From Zhongshania aliphaticivorans (lineage in GTDB: Bacteria > Pseudomonadota > Gammaproteobacteria > Pseudomonadales > Spongiibacteraceae), in NCBI RefSeq assembly GCF_902705875.1, contig NZ_CACSIK010000001.1:2050541-2114540 (forward strand): a stretch of 64,000 bases of DNA. The letters run 5' to 3'. The position numbers and the translations under genes were made by a program. Below, piece after piece: positions 1-8,651 of the stretch; the first letter of the stretch is position 1; each line of letters begins with the position of its first letter. The notes under the pieces are model-generated. The model had not been told where the DNA came from. It did not search any database and was given only the letters and a program-made list of their open reading frames with translations.

Positions 1-2
1 GC

Positions 3-560
3 GACGGGTCCAAATACCGGATTATCCACCGTGGCCTTCCCAGCGGAGAGAAACTTGAGCTAATAAGCACCAACAAAGACAGCGGGTATTCTCAAGTGAA
101 AACGAGCAAAGGCGTTGAGGGCTGGCTACCAAGCCATTATCTGAGCTCGTCACCTTCAGCCCGCAGCCAGCTTGAAGCCAACAAAAAACGCATTGAAGCG
201 CTTTCTGCCACCAATAAAGACCTGCGTATTCAATTAGAAAATTCAACGGAATCTAGCGAAAAAACAAACAGCGTTGTCAATGAGCTCAACAAGGAAAATA
301 CAAATCTCACGGAGCAACTAGAAGAAATTAAGCGGATTTCGGCAAACAGCATCAAATTAGATGAAGATAACCGTCGCCTACTTGAATCCAACCAAATGCT
401 CAGCAGTGAAGTCGACGTACTTAAAACAGACAATGCTCGCCTGCGAGAAGACAAGGAAAATGAATTCTTTTTAAATGGCGCTTTTGCAGTCCTTATCGGC
501 GTCATGATTGCCCTTATTGTCCCCCGCATGATGCCTAAGCGCCGGTCTGACTGGGGGTAA
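3..560 (+). CDS. SH3-domain, coiled-coil, C-terminally anchored membrane protein (5' end outside window)
   Basis: The reading frame is open to the left edge, so the N-terminus is missing; the GTG at 96 is internal. The visible start reads DGSKYRIIHRGLPSGEKLEL and continues to GWLPSHYL, the second half of a bacterial SH3 domain as in the TIGR04211/YgiM family. A long heptad-type coiled coil rich in Glu, Asn and Leu follows, then a single hydrophobic helix (about FAVLIGVMIALIVP) and a short basic tail. This is the usual order in that family, which is anchored in the inner membrane with the SH3 part in the periplasm. Its stop codon overlaps the start of the next gene by one base (TAATG), so the two are probably translationally coupled. 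The biochemical role is unknown. Confidence 0.85.
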   Translation, partial: DGSKYRIIHRGLPSGEKLELISTNKDSGYSQVKTSKGVEGWLPSHYLSSSPSARSQLEANKKRIEALSATNKDLRIQLENSTESSEKTNSVVNELNKENTNLTEQLEEIKRISANSIKLDEDNRRLLESNQMLSSEVDVLKTDNARLREDKENEFFLNGAFAVLIGVMIALIVPRMMPKRRSDWG

Positions 561-1132
561 TGATGCGTAACTTTACCGCACTTTTATTGCTTTTATGTTG
601 TGTAATCACAACACCTGCCCATGCTGATGATTTATCCCCAAATCCAGTTGTGGTTATGACAACCTCTAAAGGCGACATTTCTATCGAACTCTTCCCACAA
701 AAAGCCCCCATCACCGTTAAGAATTTCCTCAACTATGTTAATAGTGGCTTTTATAATGGGACCATCTTCCATCGTGTTATTCAGCGATTTGCCGTTCAGG
801 GCGGTGGCTTTACTGCGGATATGGTAGAAAAACCAAATCGCGACGCCATCATTAACGAATCTAAATCAAGTAAGCTGCGGAACGAACGCTGGACTGTAGC
901 CATGGCTCGCACTGACGATCCTAACAGCGCGCGCTCACAATTTTTCATCAATATGCGTATGAATCTTAACTTAGATGCACGCATGGGCCGAGACGGTTAC
1001 GCCGTCTTTGGCAGAGTCATCGATGGGCAAAATGTGGTTCGTGATATCGCCATCAGCAAGACTCACACCGTCAACTATATGAGTGACGTGCCAGTCGAAC
1101 CGATATTAATCATTAGCACCAAAGTGAAATAG
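560..1132 (+). CDS. Periplasmic cyclophilin-type peptidyl-prolyl isomerase
   Basis: A 190-residue protein with a Sec signal peptide (hydrophobic LLLLLCCVITT, then PAHA-DD) followed by a complete cyclophilin domain. Typical motifs are visible: FHRVIQRFAVQGGGF, MARTDDPNSARSQFFIN and GYAVFGRVIDG. It should catalyse cis-trans isomerisation of prolyl bonds in exported proteins. The start at 560 overlaps the stop of the SH3 protein; ATG 563 is an equally possible start one codon later. A second, cytoplasmic cyclophilin lies at 12000-12494, so the genome has the common pair of one exported and one cytosolic enzyme. Confidence 0.93.
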   Translation: MMRNFTALLLLLCCVITTPAHADDLSPNPVVVMTTSKGDISIELFPQKAPITVKNFLNYVNSGFYNGTIFHRVIQRFAVQGGGFTADMVEKPNRDAIINESKSSKLRNERWTVAMARTDDPNSARSQFFINMRMNLNLDARMGRDGYAVFGRVIDGQNVVRDIAISKTHTVNYMSDVPVEPILIISTKVK

Positions 1133-1166
1133 CAACCATAATTGCGCCTATGCGCGAGGGATTTCA

Positions 1167-1925
1167 TTGACTGCTCTCAGTATTAATCTAAACAAAATTG
1201 CCTTAATTCGAAATTCACGGGATACGGAATACCCCAGTGTTGCCATTCACGCTGCGCGATGTATTGCTTCAGGCGCCAATGGCATTACAGTGCACCCAAG
1301 ACCTGATCAACGACACATCCGTGCCGATGATTGCTATGAATTAGCAAGCATGATTGAAGTAGAATTTAACATTGAAGGAAACCCCTTTGCGCCGGCAACA
1401 AAGAGCGCTCGACCTGGCGTAAGCGACTACCCTGGTTTTATGGAAATCATTCGCTTAACCAAGCCAGCTCAATGTACTCTTGTCCCTGATACAAATAGCC
1501 AACTCACCTCCGATCACGGATTTGACCTCCAACAAGATGGTGACCGGCTTGCGCCAATCATTGCTGAGCTCAAAAATCTAGGTGTTCGGGTAAGTCTATT
1601 TATGGACCCTTCTCCCACCCAAATACGCCTTGCAAAAGACATTGGTGCCGACCGCATAGAGCTTTACACTGGTCCTTATGCAGAAAGTTTTGGCTCACAA
1701 CATCAAGATAATATTTTAAATCAATTTATTGAGGCCAGTGATGTCGCCTACGAAGTGGGACTTGGCTTAAATGCAGGTCACGACTTAAATCTGCATAATT
1801 TATTCTTATTCAAAAATAGTGTTCGCAACTTACTAGAGGTCTCTATTGGGCATGCTTTCACCATTGATGCCATTGAGATGGGGCTGGATAACTGTATTAA
1901 GTCCTACTTAAGCTGCCTGCGTTAA
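1167..1925 (+). CDS. pdxJ: Pyridoxine 5'-phosphate synthase, divergent (Bacteroidetes-like) subtype
   Basis: PdxJ condenses 1-deoxyxylulose 5-phosphate with 3-amino-2-oxopropyl phosphate, the last ring-forming step of de novo vitamin B6 synthesis. The 252-residue TIM barrel carries the family blocks: INLNKIALIRNSR at the N-terminus, GITVHPRPDQRHIR (phosphate and substrate His/Arg), EFNIEGNP (catalytic Glu strand) and GLNAGHDLN near the C-terminus. HPRPDQRHIR and NIEGNP resemble the Bacteroidetes-type proteins rather than the common proteobacterial HLREDRRHI and NLEMA forms. The start is TTG 1167 preceded by GAGGG; I see no better ATG. It lies 34 bp after the cyclophilin, not in the usual recO-pdxJ setting. 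Confidence 0.9.
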   Translation: MTALSINLNKIALIRNSRDTEYPSVAIHAARCIASGANGITVHPRPDQRHIRADDCYELASMIEVEFNIEGNPFAPATKSARPGVSDYPGFMEIIRLTKPAQCTLVPDTNSQLTSDHGFDLQQDGDRLAPIIAELKNLGVRVSLFMDPSPTQIRLAKDIGADRIELYTGPYAESFGSQHQDNILNQFIEASDVAYEVGLGLNAGHDLNLHNLFLFKNSVRNLLEVSIGHAFTIDAIEMGLDNCIKSYLSCLR

Positions 1926-2005
1926 CAAGCCTAACAAACACCAAGACAAATTAGCATGACACCCCAGTAGCAGAGAAGACCAAGGGGATGCCATGCAAGT
2001 AATCG

Positions 2006-3709
2006 TTAAAAGACTTTCTTTAACACTACGTAAAAGTCAGCCTCCAGATCTTCAAGCTCTTCTGACGATGCAAATCCATCATCTGCGACAGACCTTGCTG
2101 CTACGGCGTCTAATTTAACCCCCCAGCCCAAATCTGCCGAAATCCTAATCCCAGCATCAACAATACTTCGCTCATCTCCCGCCGCTCCAGACACATTCTC
2201 AAACCACGCAGCACCGTACTCAGCAAATACCGACGCACTTATATCCACGCTGGCAATATGCAAAGTATGTTGTAGATTTAATTCACCAAAATACCCTGAG
2301 TCTCCTGACAACACTCCAGGCAAATAGGCGCTGATTGACTTCATCCCGCCAAGCACCCATTGCTGTTGCTGTGGTAATTGCTCATCAGCATATTGAGCAA
2401 AGAAACTAAGGTTAAGCTCCGTATCATCTGAAAAAGGCAAATTAGCCGCGATTTTCGGTAAAATCGTAACGAATTCAGCCGTTCGCGCAGCAGGAACAAC
2501 TTCAGGTGCCGAAGCTGCTCCTGGGTTGGCGGCAAAATAATCAGCACTATAATCGTCATAAGTCCCCAGCGTTCCACTATCACCGCTTATACCCGCCTTA
2601 AACGATAATTGAGCAGACCAACGGAATTGATTTTCACCCACTGCTTGAACAGAAAAATATTTAGCACCCAGCTCCAAGGTACCGTACTTCTCATCCTGTA
2701 AGCTACCAATGCCATCCACATCTAATTGTGAATCGATATATTCAATGCGTTCAAACAAATTTAATCGGTAAGACAAATCACTCGCTAAGACTTGCTCCCC
2801 CGTCAGTGACAAAATATTAATATCGGCATCAAGTTCAATATTCTGCGTCGTACTTACGGTACTAGGCGTACACAAACCTATTGGCGATAAAATACTACAA
2901 ACCAAGCCCGACCCACTGGTGGTTGAGCTTCCAGTTACGGTACCAAGATTTTGCGCATATTCAGTATGACTGGCTGCCACACCGTACAAACCTGTTGAAA
3001 AAGGCTTATCCGCAGAAAGCTGAATTCGGTGGTAATCCTCGCCGTCACGAGACTCCCCTAGATCTGTAAACGCGGTTTCATACCCCAAGCCCACACGACT
3101 TCCATCTCCAAAATTATGACTTATGCCAACATCGCCAAAATAGCGCCCAACATAACGACTCCCTTGATTACCAATTTGAACAAAAACATCCGTCTTGTCG
3201 AAATCAACAACTGGCTCCGCATCAAATACCAGACGAGCTACTTCTGGTTGGCTTTGATCCACCAAGAATCTTGCCGAATAATCTACGCCTGTTCGTATAC
3301 TCTCAACATTTGCCATCACGCGGGCACGCTCAAATTCAGCGCGCGTTAGATCCACATCGCCTTCCAGGCCGGTAAAATATTTACCCACTGCATCATTATC
3401 TACTGCCGCTAATGTCGCTTGTACAGCGTGAATATAAACAAGGTTGCCATCGGGGGCATAGTTCATCGACACTAATAGATGACCCTTACGCAGCGTTAAA
3501 GAGCTCATCAAAAATATAGCTTGGGACGGCGTTTTTGCCGTATTAAAAATTGCAGCTAACTCAGTGTTATTTAAATAATGCTCACCGGTGACTCGCAGCT
3601 CATAGCCGTTGACCAAACCTACATAGGGAGCGTTCGCTGCAGCAGAAGTCGTTATTTGTGCGACAGTACTTAAGTGTGGTGGTAACGCCGGCGGAAAATC
3701 AATAGCCAT
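2006..3709 (-). CDS. TpsB/ShlB-like outer-membrane beta-barrel with POTRA-like N-terminus
   Basis: The 567-residue protein has about 170 N-terminal residues with alternating patterns like two POTRA domains, then a barrel of amphipathic strands ending in a terminal Phe (YVVLKKVF), as in BamA-dependent outer-membrane proteins. The segment GGMKSISAYLPG...GDSGYFGELNLQ matches the conserved barrel region of ShlB/FhaC two-partner secretion transporters, with ISAY in place of the usual RGY lid motif. ATG 3709 has a good ribosome site (AAGGA about 8 nt upstream), yet the protein begins MAIDFPPALPPHLS without a signal peptide. The frame upstream is open back to a TAG but has no ATG, GTG or TTG. It lies 118 bp downstream of the OmpA-repeat gene on the same strand, possibly in one operon. 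The substrate is unknown. Confidence 0.72.
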   Translation of the reverse strand: MAIDFPPALPPHLSTVAQITTSAAANAPYVGLVNGYELRVTGEHYLNNTELAAIFNTAKTPSQAIFLMSSLTLRKGHLLVSMNYAPDGNLVYIHAVQATLAAVDNDAVGKYFTGLEGDVDLTRAEFERARVMANVESIRTGVDYSARFLVDQSQPEVARLVFDAEPVVDFDKTDVFVQIGNQGSRYVGRYFGDVGISHNFGDGSRVGLGYETAFTDLGESRDGEDYHRIQLSADKPFSTGLYGVAASHTEYAQNLGTVTGSSTTSGSGLVCSILSPIGLCTPSTVSTTQNIELDADINILSLTGEQVLASDLSYRLNLFERIEYIDSQLDVDGIGSLQDEKYGTLELGAKYFSVQAVGENQFRWSAQLSFKAGISGDSGTLGTYDDYSADYFAANPGAASAPEVVPAARTAEFVTILPKIAANLPFSDDTELNLSFFAQYADEQLPQQQQWVLGGMKSISAYLPGVLSGDSGYFGELNLQHTLHIASVDISASVFAEYGAAWFENVSGAAGDERSIVDAGIRISADLGWGVKLDAVAARSVADDGFASSEELEDLEADFYVVLKKVF

Positions 3710-3827
3710 AATTCTAGTCCTTAAATATGCGTTAAATTCAATACTGATTAGACAAGGAGCGTACTTTGCAAGCCCGAGGGATAGCGAGGAAAGCCCCGCT
3801 GCCGGTCGCTAATATTACGCCTACTAT

Positions 3828-5456
3828 TTACTCTGAAACGTTCTCTTGCTTAACCCCACTAAAGGTTTCGCCATCGAGAATAGTTAACTCAACTCGGCGA
3901 TTTTCCGCACGACCTACAGGGTCATCACTCCCATCATCCATAACATTTGAAGCAATCGGCACACTCTCCCCAAAACCCCGATAGGCCAAACGATGACTGG
4001 CAATACCAGAATCAATCAAGTAACTGTAGACAGTGCTAGCACGCTGATAAGAAAGCCGCATATTGTAAGCATCACTCCCCTTAGAATCGGTATGCCCGTC
4101 TACCGCGACTAGCGCCGCAGGCTGCGCAGCCAATACCCTCACTGCATGCTCCAATATTGGGTATGACTCAGGAGTTAGGTCCGCCTTATCAAATTCGAAA
4201 TTAACACCACGCAAAACTAGTGGAGCGTCTTCAGTGAGATGACAGCCAGTCAGAAAAACAGGCATGTCCGCGGGCGTATTAAGACATTCATCTCTCTCAT
4301 CACAAACACCATCACCGTCAACATCTTTGCAGCTATCTAACATTGCCAACTGCAATTGCTCCCCGCAAGCAACTGAACCTGCACCAGTACAACTACTGTC
4401 AGTATCGCCACCATCATCATCTGAATCCGTAGTAGGCTCATTAGCTGCAACAACAGTAACCAGCCCACCCTGACCAGATTCAGGTCCATTTAATGCGCCA
4501 ACCGCTATAACACCTGCATTCCCAGAGTTCTCACCGTTAATGGCACCCACCGCGATGGTATCTGAGTTACCCGAATTAGCGCCATTTAACGCAGCCACAC
4601 CGGCAAGCACTGCATTGCCTGAGTTATCGCCACTTAAGACAGCTACCCCCGCAGTGTCGCCATTGCCTGAATTGGCACCATTAAGTACGCCCACCCCAAC
4701 ACTCTCACCGTTTCCAGCAGTGTCTCCACTTAAGACGCCAATACCGATGTTACCGCCATTACCAACATTCTCACCGGACAGAATACCAGCGGCAATGGCA
4801 TCGCTATTTCCAGAATTACTCCCCGACAGAACAGCGACACCAAGCGAATCACCATTCCCTGAATTTTCACCTGACAAAATCGCTACACCAATAGCACCGC
4901 CATTACCGCCAGACCCAGAATCAAGTACCGACAAACCGATCAGACCGTTTTCAGCCCCATCGATAACTAGCCCATCCCCCATAGCAAGCCCGGGCAGTTC
5001 CAACGCAGCCGGTATGGTCTGCAACGCATCCACCAAACCCTCTGTAATCACGCCCTCAGGACCAAGGAGCCCACGTAGCTGCGTAGCAAACCCAGCCTCG
5101 TAAGTTAAACCTAAGGTATTTAACAATTCGCTTAAACCAAGAGCATCTAGCGGTATCGCCGTTTCAGAATCGGTTTTATTCCCAAAACCAGTCAATTCGC
5201 CTGAACCACCAACGGTTGCCCCCAGATCATCCTCAGGGTTTAACACATCCACTCCGAGAAAATCATTATCTCCGGTGCCCACTGGATCGAGCACTGAAGC
5301 CCCCACAGTACCGACTGTTGAGCCTACTTCGGATAGCAACTGGGGCAAGCCCAAGGTATTAAGAAGATCCGTCAAAGCATCCGCCGACGCAATTGACGAA
5401 GTCATCAAAAACGAAACGAAAAACGAGACAGACATTAGTCTGCGAGAGAACTTCAT
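3828..5456 (-). CDS. OmpA-domain surface protein with ten 16-residue Gly/Asn-rich repeats
   Basis: I choose ATG 5456 because it follows GGAG at good spacing and begins a signal peptide (MKFSRRLMSVSFFVSFLM...ASADA); the frame could open at 5591, but that adds a stretch that does not look like an N-terminus. The mature 520 residues contain two LLNTLGL motifs (about 31 and 111), ten tandem 16-residue repeats (about 174-333), an acidic linker, a Cys-bounded thrombospondin type-3-like calcium motif (CKDVDGDGVCDERDEC) and a C-terminal OmpA domain with NFEFDKADL and GHTDSKGSDAYNMRLSYQRA, the peptidoglycan-binding signature. It is probably anchored to the cell wall and exposed to or spanning the outer membrane. 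The partner may be the TpsB-like barrel encoded next. Confidence 0.8.
   Translation of the reverse strand: MKFSRRLMSVSFFVSFLMTSSIASADALTDLLNTLGLPQLLSEVGSTVGTVGASVLDPVGTGDNDFLGVDVLNPEDDLGATVGGSGELTGFGNKTDSETAIPLDALGLSELLNTLGLTYEAGFATQLRGLLGPEGVITEGLVDALQTIPAALELPGLAMGDGLVIDGAENGLIGLSVLDSGSGGNGGAIGVAILSGENSGNGDSLGVAVLSGSNSGNSDAIAAGILSGENVGNGGNIGIGVLSGDTAGNGESVGVGVLNGANSGNGDTAGVAVLSGDNSGNAVLAGVAALNGANSGNSDTIAVGAINGENSGNAGVIAVGALNGPESGQGGLVTVVAANEPTTDSDDDGGDTDSSCTGAGSVACGEQLQLAMLDSCKDVDGDGVCDERDECLNTPADMPVFLTGCHLTEDAPLVLRGVNFEFDKADLTPESYPILEHAVRVLAAQPAALVAVDGHTDSKGSDAYNMRLSYQRASTVYSYLIDSGIASHRLAYRGFGESVPIASNVMDDGSDDPVGRAENRRVELTILDGETFSGVKQENVSE
4458..4937 (-). repeat. Ten tandem 48-bp units encoding a 16-residue repeat
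   Basis: Inside the OmpA-domain gene the protein repeats a 16-residue unit about ten times, with consensus GVAVLSGxNSGNGDxI. The small hydrophobic face (V/I-L/A) and the Gly-Asn-Ser turn recur in every unit, a pattern expected of a beta-solenoid or beta-roll. The DNA copies differ from each other, so the conservation is at protein level rather than a recent expansion. Confidence 0.85.
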
Positions 5457-6277
5457 TAGACAACTCCGTTTGAAAAGAAAAACTAAAGAGATCAAAAAAA
5501 ACAGCTTTTTCCCTGCACTAACGCCACCCTTAGATACATAAAGAAATGTGGCTGTATTGCTAGTGAACCACAGCAATAAATGGACACCCATTTCATCCGT
5601 TAGTTAAGACACTATTTATCGCTAAAATAAGCAAAATGAATCAAAACACACGCTATGGTCTAGGTGGCATCAATGCTCACTGCAATTAACTAAGCAAGTG
5701 TTAAGGCGGTATTCTGAGCCCCTAAACAATGGCAAACTAAGCCGCAGCAGAATACGCACCCGTTACCAACGTAGTACTCCGTTTTCATTAAACTGCCAAG
5801 CTTTATCACGCATCTCTTTTACAAAAATTGCTTTATGAGACTTAGCTCACACATATTTTTGAGTCAACCGAATCAAATCATCCCTGATGGGTAATTAATT
5901 TTACAATTACCCATCTACTCAGATAACAAAAGCTCGGTAAGGATTACTTAAAGCCGTCACGAAGTAGAAAAAAGGAACAAGGCCTTGCCAAGGAATGCCA
6001 AGCCGAATCATTTCCTCTATCCATACCTGACATACAGGTGCATCGAAACCAAAAAGGCCCCAGCACGCACTGAACCTATACTTTTAGCCACTATACTTAC
6101 TCTAAAGTGTCAGGGTTCGAGTTCGGAAACACACGTAATGTATAACGATCGCCGATATTTGAATAGAGGCTTAAAAAAATAATTCATAAAAATGATCTAA
6201 AAGGAAAATGATCTGAAAGAAAGGCGCGCAGCATGTTGCTTAAACGCGTATTTGGAACTAACGAAGTGAAAATATAA
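5457..6277. other. 820-bp intergenic region without a convincing gene
   Basis: This gap separates the start of the OmpA-repeat gene from the 3' end of the tRNA cluster. Small frames exist (for example a 65-codon one at 5985-6182) but lack a ribosome site and look random. It should hold the promoter of the OmpA-repeat gene on the minus strand and the end of the tRNA transcript. The only structured element I see is the inverted repeat at 5886-5915. Confidence 0.6.
5886..5915. repeat. Perfect 11-bp inverted repeat
   Basis: GATGGGTAATT at 5886-5896 is followed, after the 8-base spacer AATTTTAC, by its exact reverse complement at 5905-5915. No T-run follows on either strand, so it is not a standard terminator. 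It could be an operator or a transcript hairpin. Confidence 0.7.
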
Positions 6278-6354
6278 TGGGGTGGCCGACGGGGCTTGAA
6301 CCCGCGACAACAGGAATCACAATCCTGGACTCTACCAACTGAGCTACGGCCACC
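6278..6354 (-). tRNA. tRNA-His (GTG)
   Basis: The minus strand reads as a full cloverleaf starting GGTGGCCGTAGCTC, including the extra 5' G typical of tRNA-His. It has anticodon GTG in the ATTGTGATT loop, the T-loop GGTTCAAGCC and an encoded CCA end. It is the last of three tandem tRNA genes on this strand. Confidence 0.95.
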
Positions 6355-6379
6355 ATTGGGAATAAAACTGTCCTGTAAA

Positions 6380-6456
<77 letters not shown>

Positions 6457-6484
6457 AATACCGTCCGAACTGAGATACGAAAAA

Positions 6485-6561
6485 TGGTCGGGGTAGAGAG
6501 ATTCGAACTCCCGACATCCTGCTCCCAAAGCAGGCGCGCTACCAGACTGCGCTATACCCCG
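6485..6561 (-). tRNA. tRNA-Pro (TGG)
   Basis: A 77-nt cloverleaf on the minus strand beginning CGGGGTATAGCGCAG, with anticodon TGG in CTTTGGGAG, T-loop AGTTCGAATCT and encoded CCA. It is the first gene of the tRNA-Pro/Arg/His transcript. Confidence 0.95.
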
Positions 6562-6600
6562 ATTTCTCGTTTCCCGTAAGCCCCGCTACAGGAGCTGCGC

Positions 6601-6629
6601 ATGATACGCAGACCTTTTATTCTCGTCAA
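6601..6629 (-). promoter_or_regulatory. Sigma-70 promoter of the tRNA-Pro-Arg-His operon
   Basis: On the minus strand TTGACG (6624-6629) and TATCAT (6601-6606) are separated by exactly 17 bp. A GC-rich stretch (GCGCAGC) follows the -10 box, as expected for the discriminator of a stringently controlled stable-RNA promoter. The first tRNA begins 39 bp downstream. Confidence 0.8.
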
Positions 6630-6734
6630 CGGTTTAGGGAAAAATTATTCACTTGATTTATTGGCCTGCACTTTAACGCCGTGAGACAATAACACTCTAA
6701 TTTGAATCATCTTTTTATTACGAGACCATTCTGA

Positions 6735-7580
6735 ATGACGGCATTGATTCTAGACGGGAAAACCCTAGCGGCAAGCTGGGAAGAACAATTAAATACACGA
6801 GTTGCAGCCCTAAAAGACCGCTCTAACGGCCGCACTCCAATTTTGGCCACCATACTTGTCGGTGACGACCCCGCCTCTGCCACATACGTTAAGATGAAAG
6901 GCAACGCATGTCGACGTGTTGGCATGGATTCACTTGCCGTCGAGATGCCAGGATCAACAACAACTGAACAACTCCTCACAAAAATTGATGAACTAAATAA
7001 CGACCCCAATGTTCACGGTATCTTGTTACAGCATCCTGTTCCGGAGCAAATTGACGAACGCGCTTGCTTTGACGCCATCTCATTGCACAAAGATGTCGAC
7101 GGCGTTACCTGCCTCGGCTTTGGCCGCATGGCTATGGGAGAAGATGCCTATGGCTGCGCCACACCCAAAGGTATTATGCGGATACTAGAGCATTACAAAA
7201 TTGACATTGAGGGCAAGCACGCCGTTGTAGTGGGTCGCAGCGCGATTCTTGGTAAACCTATGGCAATGATGCTGCTCGAAGCCAATGCCACTGTTACTAT
7301 TTGCCATTCCCGCACTCAGAATTTAGAGGGCTTGATAAAACAAGCTGACATTTTAGTGGGCGCCGTTGGCAAGCCTGAATTCATCAAGGCCTCTTGGGTT
7401 AAAGATGGCGCCGTGGTCATTGACGCTGGCTATCACCCCGGCGGTGTTGGCGACATTGAACTAGCCCCGCTCAAAGACCGCGTTAGCGCGTACACGCCAG
7501 TTCCTGGCGGCGTAGGCCCGATGACGATTAACACCCTTATTTTCCAAAGCGTTGACTCCGGCGAAAAAGCTATCGCTTAA
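6735..7580 (+). CDS. folD: Bifunctional methylenetetrahydrofolate dehydrogenase/cyclohydrolase
   Basis: FolD interconverts 5,10-methylene-, methenyl- and 10-formyl-tetrahydrofolate in the cytosol, using NADP. The 281-residue protein has the usual length. Visible motifs are the catalytic region TYVKMK (Lys55), LLQHPVP (Gln99), KDVDG (Asp120-Asp122), the NADP loop GRSAILGKP at about 167-175 and [11 protein letters not shown] near the C-terminus. ATG 6735 is the first good start. The gene is divergent from the tRNA operon and 14 bp before the acyltransferase gene, so the next two genes are probably cotranscribed. Confidence 0.97.
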   Translation: MTALILDGKTLAASWEEQLNTRVAALKDRSNGRTPILATILVGDDPASATYVKMKGNACRRVGMDSLAVEMPGSTTTEQLLTKIDELNNDPNVHGILLQHPVPEQIDERACFDAISLHKDVDGVTCLGFGRMAMGEDAYGCATPKGIMRILEHYKIDIEGKHAVVVGRSAILGKPMAMMLLEANATVTICHSRTQNLEGLIKQADILVGAVGKPEFIKASWVKDGAVVIDAGYHPGGVGDIELAPLKDRVSAYTPVPGGVGPMTINTLIFQSVDSGEKAIA

Positions 7581-7594
7581 TAGGTAATTTATAA

Positions 7595-8251
7595 ATGGCC
7601 AGGGCAAACAAGCCACCAAAAAAAATTGGACCAGTGAAAAAAATTGTGCGAGCCCTGCTTACCGGTGTTCTGCAAATATTTTTTTGGGTAATGAAAACGA
7701 TAAAATTCAAATCCCAGTTAGATATAGAGCACCCTTGCGTCATGGCCGTATATCACGATGAGCTTATGCCACTGGTATATTATTTCCGCAATCAGGGTGT
7801 TGCCTCCATCGCGTCCCAAAATCATTTTGGCTATGCCATTGCTAAGGTCATGGAGCGTTACGACTACGAAGTAGCATTAGGCTCACCCAGCCGTGGAGGC
7901 AAAGACGCTTTTTTCCAGTTATTGCGGGCTGCGCGCAAAGGCAAATCTATCGCCTTTACCGTAGATGGTTCGCGCGGCCCACGACACGAAATGAAACAAG
8001 GCGCCATGATGCTGGCAAAAAAAACCAAGCTCCCGCTTTATTTAATTAGAGCCGAATACGATGGCTGGCGCATTGAAAAATCTTGGGATAAATCAAAATT
8101 CCCAAAACCCTTTGCATCGGTAAGCTTTAACTACAAAAAATTTGACATGGAAGATTATGCTGACGAAGCAGATATCAATGTCGCTGTGTTAGCAGCGCAG
8201 AAACAACTCAGCGGACTACAAATTGACGACTATAAAGCCCCCTCCAAATGA
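7595..8251 (+). CDS. DUF374-family lysophospholipid acyltransferase-like protein
   Basis: The 218-residue protein has one N-terminal hydrophobic segment (about LLTGVLQIFFWVMK). It carries the DUF374 acyltransferase pattern: VYHDELMPL (an H-x4-D-like catalytic block), GSPSRGGKDA and FTVDGSRGPRHEMKQGAMMLA. Members are thought to acylate lipids or lipid A precursors at the inner membrane; the exact substrate is not known. It overlaps the VanZ-like gene by four bases (ATGA), so the two are translationally coupled. Confidence 0.85.
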   Translation: MARANKPPKKIGPVKKIVRALLTGVLQIFFWVMKTIKFKSQLDIEHPCVMAVYHDELMPLVYYFRNQGVASIASQNHFGYAIAKVMERYDYEVALGSPSRGGKDAFFQLLRAARKGKSIAFTVDGSRGPRHEMKQGAMMLAKKTKLPLYLIRAEYDGWRIEKSWDKSKFPKPFASVSFNYKKFDMEDYADEADINVAVLAAQKQLSGLQIDDYKAPSK

Positions 8252-8619
8252 CCAGCCTGCTACATAAAGCTTATCTCGTCGTAATACTGCTTTACGCGGT
8301 ATTAATTACCGCTCTTTCACTGCTACCAACGACAAACACAATAGACATCAATATCTGGGACAAAGCACAGCACTTTGGTGCCTACGCCCTCTTCATGGCG
8401 CTCGTCTTTCCGCTGGCGAATACACATAAGCAACGAATAAAATACGCTGCGGGCATCGTCATCTATGGTTTGCTACTAGAATATGGCCAACAATTTTCGC
8501 CAGGGCGAGATACGTCAATACAAGATGGGCTTGCCAACACGCTGGGGGTTTTAAGTGGCTACACCTTGATGCTACTTATTTTGACTACCTACCATCGGTA
8601 TAAGCAGCCAAAAGATTAA
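8248..8619 (+). CDS. VanZ-like small membrane protein
   Basis: A 123-residue protein with about four transmembrane segments (AYLVVILLYAVLITALSLL, FGAYALFMALVFPLA, IVIYGLLLEYGQQF and TLMLLILTTYH). The block WDKAQHFGAYALFM and the acidic E-x-x-Q-x-F segment are typical of the VanZ family. The family is named after a teicoplanin-resistance protein, but chromosomal members like this have no settled function. The start overlaps the previous stop by four bases. Confidence 0.8.
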   Translation: MTSLLHKAYLVVILLYAVLITALSLLPTTNTIDINIWDKAQHFGAYALFMALVFPLANTHKQRIKYAAGIVIYGLLLEYGQQFSPGRDTSIQDGLANTLGVLSGYTLMLLILTTYHRYKQPKD

Positions 8620-8651
8620 TACCCCCTACGACTTCCATGCACCGTCGCACA

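Noticed and set aside
4540-5103. 187-codon plus-strand frame
   Set aside because: It is the mirror of the Gly/Asn repeat region of the OmpA-domain gene; its Pro/Ser-rich product is a by-product of the repeats.
5985-6182. 65-codon plus-strand frame
   Set aside because: No ribosome site and no recognisable sequence features.
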